Below are positions 19,459 to 30,517 of a stretch of DNA of 64,000 nt, one piece after another. How positions within the stretch are numbered: position 1 is the first letter of the stretch; the number at the start of each line of letters is the position of its first letter. The notes beneath the pieces were generated by a model. The model saw only the letters and a program-made list of their open reading frames with translations. It did not search any database and had not been told where the DNA came from. The position numbers and the translations under genes are program-made. Origin of the DNA: Aristolochia californica (Eukaryota; Streptophyta; Magnoliopsida; Piperales; Aristolochiaceae); assembly GCA_029961685.1 (NCBI GenBank), contig JARWKL010000007.1, positions 10,563,406-10,627,405 of the forward strand, read 5' to 3'.

Positions 19459-21773
19459 ATAAAATGAAATAAAATGAAATATAGAAAGAAAGAGGAAATA
19501 AAGAAATATAGAAAGAAAGATGAAATAAAGAAAGTAAAATGAAATATAGAAAGAAAGATGAAATATAGAAAGTAAAATGAAATACTGAAAGAAAGAAAAA
19601 ACATATAAAGTAAAATTTTATATATAAATAAAATGAAATAGAAAAATAAATGTAAAATATTGCAAAAAAGTTGAAATTTAGAAAGTAAAATGAAATGTAG
19701 AATGAAAAACGAAATATAGAAAATAAAATGAAATATATAAAGAAAGATGAAATATAGAAAGTAACATGAAATATAGAAATTATGATGATATATAGAAAGT
19801 AAAATAAAATACAGAAAGAAAGATGAAATTTAGAAAGTGAAATTAAATATAGAAAGAAAGATGAAAGAAAGTAAAATGAAATATAGAAAGAATGATGAAA
19901 TAAAGAAAGTAAAATGAAATATAGAAAGAAAGATGAAATTAAGAAAGTAAAATGAAATATAGAGAGAAAGATGAAATAGAGAAAGTAAAATAAAATATTG
20001 AAAGAAAGAAGAAATATAGAAAGTAAAATTTTAAATATTAATGAAATGAAATATAAAAATGAATATGAAGTATTGAAAAAAAGTTGAAATATAGAAAGTA
20101 AAAATGAAATATAGAAAGAAAGATGAAATATATAATGAAAGATAAAATATAGAAAGTAAAATGAAATACAGAAAGAAAGCTGAAATATAGAAACTAAAAT
20201 GAAATATAGAAATAAAAATGAAATATAGAAAGTAAAATGAAATATAGAAAGAAAGATGAAATATAGAAAGTAAAATGAAATATAGTAAGAAAAGTGATAT
20301 ATAAAAAGTAACTTGCACTAAATAAGCAAAGATGAAATATAGAAAGTAAAAGAAAATATAGCAAGAAAGATGAAATATAGAAAGTAAAATGAAATAGAGA
20401 AATAATGATGAAATAAAGAAAGTAAATAGAAATATAGAAAGAAGATGAAATATAGAAAGGAAAATGAAAAACTTAAAGAAGAATTAAATAGAGAAATGAA
20501 AAATTTAATAAATAAATAAAGAAGAATATAAAAATAAATATGAAATATAGAAAAAAAGTTGAAATATAGAAAGTAAAATGAAAAATAGAATGAAAGACGA
20601 AATATAAAAAATAAAATGTAATATAGGAAAAAATATGAAATATAGAAAGTAAAATGAAAAGTAGAAGGACAAATGAAATATAAAAAGTAAAATGAAATAT
20701 AGAAAGAAAGATGAAATATAGAATGAAAGATAAAATATAGAAAGTAAAATGAAAAACAGAAAAAAGATGAAATATAGAATGTAAAATGAAATATAGAAAG
20801 TATGATGATATATAGAAAGTAATATGAAATATAGAAAGTAAAATGAAATATAGAAAGAAAGATGAAATATAAAAAGTAAAATAAAATATAGAAAGTAAAA
20901 TGAAATATAGAAAGAAAGATGAAATACATGAAGAAAAATGAAATACAGAAAGAAAGAAGAAATATAGAAAGTAAAACAAAATACAGAAATTATGATGAAA
21001 TATAGAAAGTAAAATGAAATATAGAAAGAAAGATGAAATATAGAAAGTAAAATAAAATATAGTAAGAAAAATGATATACAGTAAGTAACATGAAATAAAT
21101 AAAGAAAGATGAAATACAGAAAGTAAAATGAAATGTAGAAAGGAAGATGAAATACATAAAGAAAGATGAAATATATACAAAGTAAAATGAAATATAGAAA
21201 GAAAGAGGAAATATAGAAAGTAAGATGGAATATAGAAATTATAATGAAATATAGAAAGAAAGATGAAATATAGAAAGTAAGATAGAATATAGAAAGTAAA
21301 ATGAAATATAGAAAGAAATATGAAATATAGAAAGTAAAATAAAATATAGTAGGAAAAATGATATATTTAAAATAACATGAAATATAGAAAGAAAGATGAA
21401 ATATAGAAAGTAAAATGAAGTATAGAAAGAAAGATGAAATATAGAATGAATGTTAAAATATAGTAAGAAAAATGAAATATAAAAATTAAGAAGATATATA
21501 GAAAGTAAAATGAAATATGAAAAGGAAGATAAAATAAAGAAAGTGAAATGTAATATTAAATAAAAGTTGAAATATAAAAAAAAATGAAATATAGAAAGAA
21601 AGATGAAATATAGATAGAAAGATTAAATATAGTAACTAAAATGAAATACTAAAAGAAAGATGAAATATAGAAAGTAAAATGAAATATAGAATGAAAGATG
21701 AAATATATAGAAAAAAAAATGAAATACAGAAAGAAAGATAAAATATGGAAATTAATATGAAATATAGAAAGAT
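19459..21773. repeat. Satellite array 2 (A-rich, inverted relative to array 1)
   Basis: Same 19/38-bp satellite as array 1 but reversed. Read in reverse it follows array 1 through unusual blocks: the part near 21770-20330 matches about 9428-10990, including a TTTAGTGCAAGTTAC block (near 10990 and 20310), and the part near 20270-19460 matches about 8556-9300 best. Arrays 1 and 2 therefore form a long imperfect inverted repeat around copy 2. Minus-strand frames in it are artefacts. Confidence 0.92.
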
Positions 21774-21780
21774 AGATTCT

Positions 21781-22250
21781 TTATGAAGCTTTGTCCCGAG
21801 TTTGATGATTGTTCGATCACATCTGATGAATCATCATCCAGTGCCATCCCTAGATGCCTATTTGAGTGAACTTCTCTAGGAGGAGCAGCGCCTCAGTACT
21901 CAGGCTGCCATGGAACCTCGTGTTCAGGCTGATCTCTCGGCTCCTGTAGCTTACGTAGCACAAGGAAGGCCTCAGGGTCGGGACACCAGTTCTGTTTAGT
22001 GCTTCCACTGCAAGGCTTATGGTCACTTTGTTCGGGACTGCCCCAAGAAGTCGGTTCTGTTCTGTAGCTATTGTAAGAAGCCGGGTCATCACATCACCGT
22101 TTGCCCTACACGACCTCCACGGAGGAAACCTACAGCTTATCATGCATCCACCTGTACATCTAGTTCTGCCACATTACCGCCTGCCGTTTCAGTCCCTCTC
22201 ATTCCTGTTCCACCAGCACCTACCAGTTCCACCACTCACACTCCTTAAAT
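21781..22250 (+). pseudogene. Copia gag, C-terminal end with two zinc knuckles
   Basis: Gag packages the element RNA. A reading with several breaks gives a conserved linker (PSLDAYLSELL, then AMEPRVQADL) followed by two CCHC knuckles, CFHCKAYGHFVRDC and CSYCKKPGHHITVC, each CX2CX4HX4C. Stops include TAG near 21878 and a TAG directly before the first knuckle (near 21997). The upstream part of gag is absent. Confidence 0.75.
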
Positions 22251-22260
22251 GGTACAATAG

Positions 22261-22554
22261 ATGATCATTTCTGCCTTTTCTACTTTTGGTATCTCAGGTA
22301 AACAGAACCTTTCTACTCAACCATCGTATTTTGATTCTGGTGCCTCTAACCACATGACCAACAATGTGGTATCACTTTTGAATGTCAGAAAGTATGATGG
22401 CAATCTTCATATCAACACTGCTGATGGCAGCACTCTGCCTATTAGTGCTGTTGGTGATCTCTCTCCATCTTTAGCTGATGTCTGTGTGTCTCCTGATCTG
22501 TCGACAAACTTTTTATCTATTGGTCAATTGGTTGATAAAAACTGTAATGTTTAG
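22261..22554 (+). pseudogene. Copia aspartic protease
   Basis: The protease domain cuts the Gag-Pol precursor. Seen: the copia active-site signature YFDSGASNHMT around 22330, then TADGS and LSIGQL near the end. The frame is open for 97 codons, ending at TAG 22552-22554; stops on both sides separate it from gag and integrase. Confidence 0.8.
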
Positions 22555-23044
22555 TTTTCTCGCTTTGGCTGTGTTGTGCAGGATCAAGCGTCGGGGAAGG
22601 TGATCACGAAGGGGCCTAAAGTGGGCAGGCTATTTCCACTTAAAGTCTTTCTATCCACTGTTATTCCACGTTCTCTTGTAATTTCTTTTGCTTGTAATGT
22701 TGTTGGATCTGGCCCTAAGTTGTGGCATAGACGTCTAGGCCACCCAAACTCGGTTGTACTTCGTACATTATTTAAATCGGGTTTATTAGGCAATCAAGAT
22801 TGTACTTTTTCGTGACACGTCTTTTGATTGTTCATCATGTAAACTTGGCAAAAGTAAAACTCTATCATTTCCGCATCATGCCTCGGATGCCTCCCACTGC
22901 TTTGACCTTATTCATAGTGATGTTTGGGGAATTGCTCCCGTTATCTCGCAAGCACAAATTAAGTACTTTGTCACCTTTATTGATGATTTTAGTCGATTTA
23001 TCTGGGTCTACTTCCTACGAGCTAAGTCTGACATTTTTGTCATT
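22555..23044 (+). pseudogene. Copia pre-integrase and integrase N-terminal half (frameshifted)
   Basis: Seen in one frame: the GAG-pre-integrase block KLWHRRLGHPN (about 22720-22750). After a frameshift near 22800 another frame carries the CX2C of the zinc domain (CSSCKLGK), the first catalytic Asp in HSDVWG, and FVTFIDDFSRF. This domain joins the cDNA into the chromosome. The frameshift alone would block a full integrase. Confidence 0.75.
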
Positions 23045-24577
23045 TTGAAGAGGTTTCTTGCACTAATTGAAACCCAGTTCTCCGCTCAACTTAAAGTACT
23101 CCGCTCTGACTCTGGAGGCGAGTACATGTCGACTGAATTCCAGGAATTTCTTCAAATCAAATGCATTATCTCTCAACGTTCTTGTCCCTCGACACTCCAA
23201 CAAAATGGTGTTGCTGAGCACAAAAATCGTCACCTTCTTGATATGGTCCGTACCCTTCTCATTGAATCATCCGTTCCTCCTAGGTTTTGGTGTGAAGCTC
23301 TCTCTACCTCCGTCCATTTAATTAACCACCTGCCCTCACCTGTATTGCATCATGTCTCTCCCTTTGTTAAATTATTCGGTTATTCTCCGTCCTACACAGA
23401 TCTTCGGACGTTCGGTTGTGTTTGTTTTGTGCATTTACCTGAACATGAACGACATAAACTTACAGCTCAATCCGTTATGTGTGCATTTCTTGGGTATGCC
23501 GGTTCTCAAAAGGGCTATGTTTGCTATGATCCTCAGGCGCGTCGAGTCCGTGTTTCTCGGAATGTGGTCTTCTTTGAAAACCAATATTTCTTTCCCTCTC
23601 AAGTTACTGTTCCGTTTACCTCTTTGTCTAGTTTACCGAGCTTTGATGAGCCTCAACACACTACCTCGCTGCCCTCTCCTCCTTCTGATCTAACGCTTGC
23701 TCCTGATCCTCCCTCTGCTCCTGCTCCCCTCCATCTTCGCAGATCCACGAGTAGTTCTCGCCCTCCTGACCGGTATGGTTTTGCCTCCCATGTATCTCTG
23801 GTCGCTACTTTGTCTTCTATTTCCATTCCTTCTGGATATAAACAGGCTATAGTACATGAGTGTTGGCAAAAGGCCATCCAAACTGAACTACAAGCGCTAG
23901 AGGAGAATCACACCTGGGACATTGTGGCTTGCCCTCCTACTATTCGGCCTCTTGGAAGTAAGTGGATCTTCTCTGTCAAGTTGCGTTCCGATGGATCGTT
24001 GGATCGGTACAAAGCCTGCCTTGTGGCCCTGGGGAACAGGCAGGAATATGGGATTGATTATGAGGAAACTTTTTCCCCAGTTGCCAAGATGACCACAGTC
24101 CGTACTATCTTAGCCATTGCCGCCTCTCAATCTTGGCCATTGCATCAGATGGATGTGAAGAATGCCTTTCTTCACGGTGATCTGCAGGAAGACGTCTATA
24201 TGAAGCTTCCCTCGGGTATGTCTACATCCTCTCCTGATCATGTCTACAAGCTACGACGTCCTTTGTATGGGCTTAAACAAGCCCCCCGGGCTTGGTTTGA
24301 GAAATTTCGCAGCACACTTATCCTCCACCGGTTTACCCAGAGTCAGTATGATTCCTCTCTCTTTTATCATAAGTCTGTTGCCGGCATGGTCATTCTCTTG
24401 GTTTATGTGAATGACATCATTATTACTGGCACTGACTCTGGACTGATTACCACGCTTCAGAAGGTGTTGCATCCCACTTTTCATATGAAGGATCTTGGAC
24501 GTATCACCTACTTCTTAGGGCTGGAGGTCCATCACACACTCAAAGGTATTTTCTTAAACCAACATAAGTATATTTAA
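23045..24577 (+). CDS. Copia integrase (rest) and reverse transcriptase, open frame
   Basis: 510 codons open on the plus strand. Integrase: second Asp in RSDSGGEY and the Glu in QNGVAEHKN, where H replaces the usual R, then a Pro/Ser-rich linker around 23640-23780. RT: ALEENHTWDIV, GSKWIFSVK, YEETFSPVAK, QMDVKNAFLHGDL, YGLKQAPRAWF. The polymerase motif usually YVDDI reads YVNDI: codon AAT at 24410-24412 in place of an Asp codon, so a catalytic metal ligand is lost and the RT should be dead even in this open stretch. It ends at a TAA in LNQHKYI. Confidence 0.88.
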   Translation: MKRFLALIETQFSAQLKVLRSDSGGEYMSTEFQEFLQIKCIISQRSCPSTLQQNGVAEHKNRHLLDMVRTLLIESSVPPRFWCEALSTSVHLINHLPSPVLHHVSPFVKLFGYSPSYTDLRTFGCVCFVHLPEHERHKLTAQSVMCAFLGYAGSQKGYVCYDPQARRVRVSRNVVFFENQYFFPSQVTVPFTSLSSLPSFDEPQHTTSLPSPPSDLTLAPDPPSAPAPLHLRRSTSSSRPPDRYGFASHVSLVATLSSISIPSGYKQAIVHECWQKAIQTELQALEENHTWDIVACPPTIRPLGSKWIFSVKLRSDGSLDRYKACLVALGNRQEYGIDYEETFSPVAKMTTVRTILAIAASQSWPLHQMDVKNAFLHGDLQEDVYMKLPSGMSTSSPDHVYKLRRPLYGLKQAPRAWFEKFRSTLILHRFTQSQYDSSLFYHKSVAGMVILLVYVNDIIITGTDSGLITTLQKVLHPTFHMKDLGRITYFLGLEVHHTLKGIFLNQHKYI

Positions 24578-25340
24578 GATCTTATCACACTCGCTGGGTT
24601 GGAGGACACATCTTCAGTGGCTACCCCTATGGAGGTCAATGTCAAATATCGGAAAGATGAAGGGACTCTCCTTGATGATCCGACTATCTATTGACGACTA
24701 GTCGGGAGTCTCATCTACTTGACTACTACTCGCCCGGATATTTCCTATGTTGTTCATAAGGTCAGTCAATTTATGGCATCTCCTCGTCACCTTCATCTTG
24801 TGGAAGTTCAGCGCATCATCCGCTATCTACGCGGCTCCCCTGCTCGTGGTTTATTCTTTCCTACTGGCTCCGCGCTACATCTGGTTGCCTACAGTGATGC
24901 TGATTGGGCAGGGTGCCCCGATACCCGTCGCTCGACTACAGGCTGGTGTATGTTTTTAGGCGATGCACTGATTTCTTGGAAATGTAAGAAACAAGATCGA
25001 GTGTCCAAGTCATCTACTGAGGCCGAGTATCGTGCTATGTCTACTGCGTGTTCGGAAGTTATTTGGCTCCGTGGTCTTATTGCTGAGCTCCAGTTTCCTC
25101 AGCCCTCATCTACACCGCTTCATGCAGATAATACAAGTGCAATATAGATTGCAACCAATCCGGTTTTTCATGAGCGTACCAAGCATATTGAGGTTGACTA
25201 TCACTCCATCCACGACACTTTGGAGCGCCGGGTAATATCTCTTCCGTACATTTCTTCGGATCTTCAAGTGGCCGATGTCTTCACCAAAGCATTGTCTCAA
25301 TCCCGCATAATTTTTTGGTTGGCAAATTGTTGCTGGTTGA
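24578..25340 (+). pseudogene. Copia RT end and RNase H
   Basis: Continues the RT frame with stops near 24692 and 25147. Seen: TRPDISYVVHKVSQFM, the RNase H start YSDADWAG, CKKQDRVSKSSTEAEYRAM, a DNTSAI-type block, then HIEVDYHSI and ADVFTKAL of the C-terminus. RNase H removes the RNA template strand. The order and motifs are typical of plant copia. Confidence 0.82.
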
Positions 25341-25357
25341 CTCACCATCATCAATTT

Positions 25358-25366
25358 GAGGGGGGA
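25358..25366 (+). other. Copia polypurine tract
   Basis: GAGGGGGGA directly before the LTR start TGTTACG; it primes plus-strand DNA synthesis in LTR retrotransposons. Confidence 0.8.
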
Positions 25367-25671
25367 TGTTACGATATGTTAAAATGTATATTAAATGTAA
25401 TTTATGTTCATCATTATTGTATTATTTGGGACATGTACATAGGGTTATTTGATTAGGCTTAATGCGATGGGGGGGTATTGTCTTGGGCCCATGGGCCATT
25501 TTGTAACAGGAAAACCTAAAGGTTAAATACTTAATGAAAGGGGGAAATCCCCAACAGAAATAATTTTTGGATTGATTATTGTGTGCTTCATTTCGCCGTG
25601 AAACCAGAGAGCTACGCTCTCTCTTGTGGATTCTTGGATTGTTCCGTCAGTCCCTTGATTTTACCTTGACA
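25367..25671 (+). repeat. Copia 3' LTR (305 bp)
   Basis: Begins TGTTACGATATG right after the polypurine tract and ends CCTTGACA, giving the TG...CA ends. Satellite resumes at 25672. No second copy of this LTR is in the window, so insertion age cannot be read from LTR divergence. Confidence 0.8.
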
Positions 25672-28600
25672 GAAATAAAGAAAGTAAAATGAAATATAGA
25701 AAGAAAGATGAATTATAGAAAGTAAAATGAAATACTAAAAAAAAGATGAAATATAGAAAGCAAAATTTAATATATAAATAAAAAGAAAAATAAAAATAAA
25801 AAAAAAATATTGAAAAAAAGTTGAAATATAGAAAGTAAAATGAAATATAGAATGTTAGAAGAAATATAAAAAATAAAATGAAATATAGAAAGAAAGAAGA
25901 AATATAGAAAATAACATGAAATATAGAAAGAAAGATGAAATATAGAAAGTAAAATGAAATATAGAAAGAATGATGAAATATAGAATGAAAGATAAAATAT
26001 AGAAAGTAAAATGAAATATAGAAAGAAAGTTGAAATATAGAAAGTAAAATGAAATATAGAAAGTTTGATGATCTAAAGAAAGTAAAATGAAATATAGAAA
26101 TAAAGATGATATAAAGAAAGTAAAATGAAATATAGAAATAAAGATGAAATATAGAGAGTAAAATGAATATAGAAAGTAAGATGATATATAGAAAGTAAAA
26201 TTAAATATAGAAAGAAAGATGAAATACAGAAAGTAAAATGAAATATAGAAAGAAAGATGAAATATAGAAAGAAAGATGAAATACAGAAAGTAAAATGAAA
26301 TATAGAAAGAAAGATGAAATATTGAAAGTAAAATGAAATACAGAAAGAAAGATGAAAAATATAAAGTAGAATGAAATATAAAAAGAAAGATGAAATATAG
26401 AAAGTAAAATGAAAAATAGTAAGAAAAATGATATATAGAAAGTAACATGAAATAAATAAAGAAAAATGAAATATAGAAAGTAAAATGAAGTATAGATAGT
26501 AAGAAGAAATATAGAAAGAAGGTTAAAATAAAGAAAGAAAAAGGAAATATAGAAAGAAAGATGAAATATAGAAATTAAAATGAAATATTAAAATTAAGAA
26601 GATATAGAGATAGTAAAATAAAATATAGAATGGAAGATAAAATATAGAAAGTAAAATGAAATATTGAATAGAAGTTTAAATATAAAAAAATAAATGAAAG
26701 GTTCAAAGAAAATGGAAATATAGAAATAAAGATGAAATATAGAAAGAAAGATAAAATATAGAAAGTAAAATGAAATATAAAAAGTAAAATGAAATATAGA
26801 AAGTAAAATGAAATGTAGAAAGAAAGATGAAATATAGTACCTAAAATGAAATACTATAAGAAAGATGAAATATAGAAAGTAAAATTAAATATATATAAAG
26901 AAAGATGAAATATTGAAACTAAAATGAAATGTAGAAAGTAAAATAAAAAATAGAAAGTAAGATGAAATATAGAAAGTAAAATGAAATATAGAAAGATAGT
27001 TGAAATATAGAAAGTAAAATGAAATAATGAAAGAAAGATGAAATATTGAAAGAAAAATGAATTAAGAAAACAAATATAAAGAAAAAAACTATTGAAATAA
27101 AATGAAATATAGAAAGAAAGACGAAATATAGAAGGTAAAATGAAATATAGAAAGCAAAGTGATATATAGAAAAAAGACGAAATATATAAAGTAACATAAA
27201 ATATAGAAAGAAAGATGAAATATAGAAAGTAAACTGAAATATAGAAACAAAAATGAAATATGGAAAGCAATATGAAATATTGAAAGAAAAATGAACTATA
27301 GATAGAATGTTGAAATATAGTAAAAAAAGATGAAATAAATAAAGTAAAATGAAATATAGAAAGTAAAATGAAATACTCAAAAAAAGATAAAAATTTAAAT
27401 GAAATATAGAAAAAAAATGCAATATAGAAAGTAAAATAAAATATAGAATAAACGACGAAAAATAGAAAGTAATTTGAAATATAGAAAGAAAGATGAAATA
27501 TAGAAACTAAAATGAAATATTGAAAGAAAGAAGAAAAATAGAAAGTAAAATTAAATTTATGAAGAAAGATGAAATATATAAAGTAACATAAAATATAGAA
27601 AGATAGATGAAATATAGAAAGAAAAATGAAATACTGAAAAAAAGATGAAATATAGAAAGTAAAATGAAATATAGAATGAAAGACGAAATATAAAAAGTAA
27701 AATGAAATATAGAAAGAAAGATGAAATATAGAAAGTAAAATGAAAAATAGAAACTAAGATGAAAGAAGAGAAAGTAAAATGAAAAATAGAAAGTAAAATG
27801 AATTATAGAAAGAAAATAAAATATAGAAAGTAAAATAAAAAATAGAAAGAAAGATGAAATATAGAAAGAAAGATGAAATATAGGAAGTAAAAAGAAATAT
27901 AGAAAGAAATATGAAATATAGAAAGGAAAACGAAATATAGTAAGGAAAATGATATATAGAAAGTAACATGAAATAAAGAAAGAACGATGAAATATAGAAA
28001 GTAAAATGAAGTACAGAAAGAAAGATGAAATATAGAAAGAAGGGTAAAATAAAGAAAGAAAAATGAAGTATAGAAAGAAAGATGAAATATAGAAAGTAAA
28101 ATGACATATAGAAATTAAGAAGATTAATTGAAAGTAAAATGAAATATAGAAAGTAAAATGATATATAGAAAGAAAGATTAAAAAAAGACAGTAAAATGAA
28201 ATATAGTAGAAAAAATGATATATAGAAAGTAACATAAAATAAATAAAGAAAGATGAAATATAGAAAGTAAAATGAAAGATAGAGAGAAAGATGAAATACA
28301 TAAAGAAAGATGAAATATACACAAAGTAAAATGAAATATAGTAAGCAAGATGAAATATAGAAAGTAAAATGAAATATAGAAATAAAGATGAAATAAAAAA
28401 AGTAAAATGAAATATAGAAAAAATATTAAATATAGAAAGTAAAATAAAATATAGAAAGAAGGATGAAATATAGAAATGTAAAGTTTAATATATAAAGAAA
28501 GAAGAAATATAAAAATAAATATGAAATATAGAAAAAAGTATAAATATAGAAAGTAAAATGAATTATAGAATGAAAGACAAAATATAGAAAATAAAATGAA

Positions 28601-29945
28601 ATATAGGAAGAAAGATGAAATATAGAAAGTAACATGAAATATAGAAAGACAAATGAAATATAGAAAGTAAAATGAAATATAAAAATGAATATGAAATATT
28701 GAAATAAAAGTTGCAATATAGAAAGTAAAATGAATCATAGAATGAAAGATGAAATATAGAAAATGAAATGAAATATAGAAAGAAAGATGTAATATAGAAA
28801 GTAAAACGAAATATAGAAAGTATGATGATATATAGGAAGTAAAATGAAGTATAGAAAGATAGATGAAATTTAGAAAGTAAAACGAAATATAGAAAGAAAG
28901 ATGAAATAAAGAAAGTAAAATGTAATATAAAAAGAAAGATGAAATATAGAAAGTAAAATGAAATATAGAAAGAAAGATGAAATATAGAAATTAAAATGAA
29001 ATATAGAAAGAAAGATGAAATATAGAAAGTAAAATGAAATACAGAAAGAAAGATGAAATATAGAAATTAAAATAAAATATAGAAAAAAAGATGAAATATA
29101 GTAAGAAAATTGATATAAAGAAAGTAAAATGAAATAAAAAAAGAAATATTAAATATAGAAAGTAAAATGAAATATAGGAAAAAAGATGAAAATTAAAAAA
29201 ATTAAAATAAAGAAAGAAAAATGAAATATAGAAAGAAATATGAAATATAGAAACTAAAACGAAATATAGAAAGGGTGAACATATTTAGAAAGTAAAATGA
29301 AATGTAGAAAGAAAGATGAAATTTAGAAAGTAAAATATAATATAGAAAGAAAGATGAAAAATAAAAAATAAAATAAGGTTTTGAAAGAAAAAGGAATTAT
29401 AGAAAGAAATATAAAATAGAGAAAGAAAGATGAATTATAGAAAGTAAAAGGAAATATAGAAAGAAAGATGAGATATAGAATGCAAAATAAAATACTTAAA
29501 GAAAGAAGAATTATAGAAAGTAATATTATATATATAAATAAAGATGAAATATTGAAAGTTAAATGAAATATAGAAAGAAGAGAAATATAGAAAATAAAAT
29601 GAAAAATAGAAAGTAAGATGAAATATAAAAATAAAATGAAATATAGAAAGGCAATTGAAATATAGAGAGTATAGTGAAATATTGAAAGAAAGATGAAATA
29701 TAGAAAGAAAAATGAAATATGGAAAGAAAAAAGAAATATAGAAATAAAAATGAACTATAAAAAGAAAGATGAAACAGAGAAAGTAAAATGAAATATAGAA
29801 AGAAAGATGAAATATAGAAAGTAAAATCAAATATAGAAAGAAATATGAAATATAGAATGTAAAATGAAATACAGAAAGAAAGATGAAATACAGAAAGTGA
29901 AAAGAAATATAGAATGGAAAAAGAAATATAGAAAGTAAAATAAAA

Positions 29946-30517
29946 AATAGTAAGAAAAATAATATATAGAAAGTAACATGAAATATAGACAGAAAGATGA
30001 AATATAGAAAGTAAAATGAAATATAGAAAGAAAGATGAAATATAGAATATAAAAGGAAAAAATAGATAGAAAGATAATATAAAGAAAGTACAATGATGTA
30101 CAAAAAGATAGAAGAAATATGGAATGTAAAATGAAATACTAAAAGAAAGATGAAATATAGTAAGATAGATGAAATAAAGAAAGTAAAATGAAATATAGAA
30201 TAAAAGACGATATATAGAAAGTAAAATTAAAAATAGTAAGAAAAATAATATATAGAAAGTAACATGAAATATAGACAGAAAGATGAAATATAGAAAGTAA
30301 AATGAAATATAGAAAGAAAGATGAAATATAGAATATAAAAGGAAAAAATAGATAGAAAGATAATATAAAGAAAGTACAATGATGTACAAAAAGATAGAAG
30401 AAATATGGAATGTAAAATGAAATACTAAAAGAAAGATGAAATATAGTAAGATAGATGAAATAAAGAAAGTAAAATGAAATATAGAATAAAAGACGATATA
30501 TAGAAAGTAAAATTAAA
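29946..30517. repeat. 286-bp tandem duplication inside array 3
   Basis: Two head-to-tail copies (about 29946-30231 and 30232-30517) that look identical by eye, with shared rare blocks such as GTACAATGATGTACAAAAAG. Most of the array is far more diverged, so this step is recent. Confidence 0.85.

Larger units (their letters stand above)
21774..25671 (+). mobile_element. Ty1/copia retrotransposon, 5'-truncated, with 3' LTR
   Basis: About 3.9 kb in copia order (gag end, protease, integrase, RT, RNase H, PPT, LTR). The 5' LTR, primer site and most of gag are missing; the left edge enters satellite within gag, and the right edge at the LTR end again meets satellite. GC content is clearly higher than around it. 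Several stops and frameshifts make it inactive. Confidence 0.92.

Noticed and set aside
22019..22264. An 81-codon frame over the copia zinc knuckles
   Set aside because: It is an alternate frame; the knuckle frame carries the conserved Cys/His pattern.
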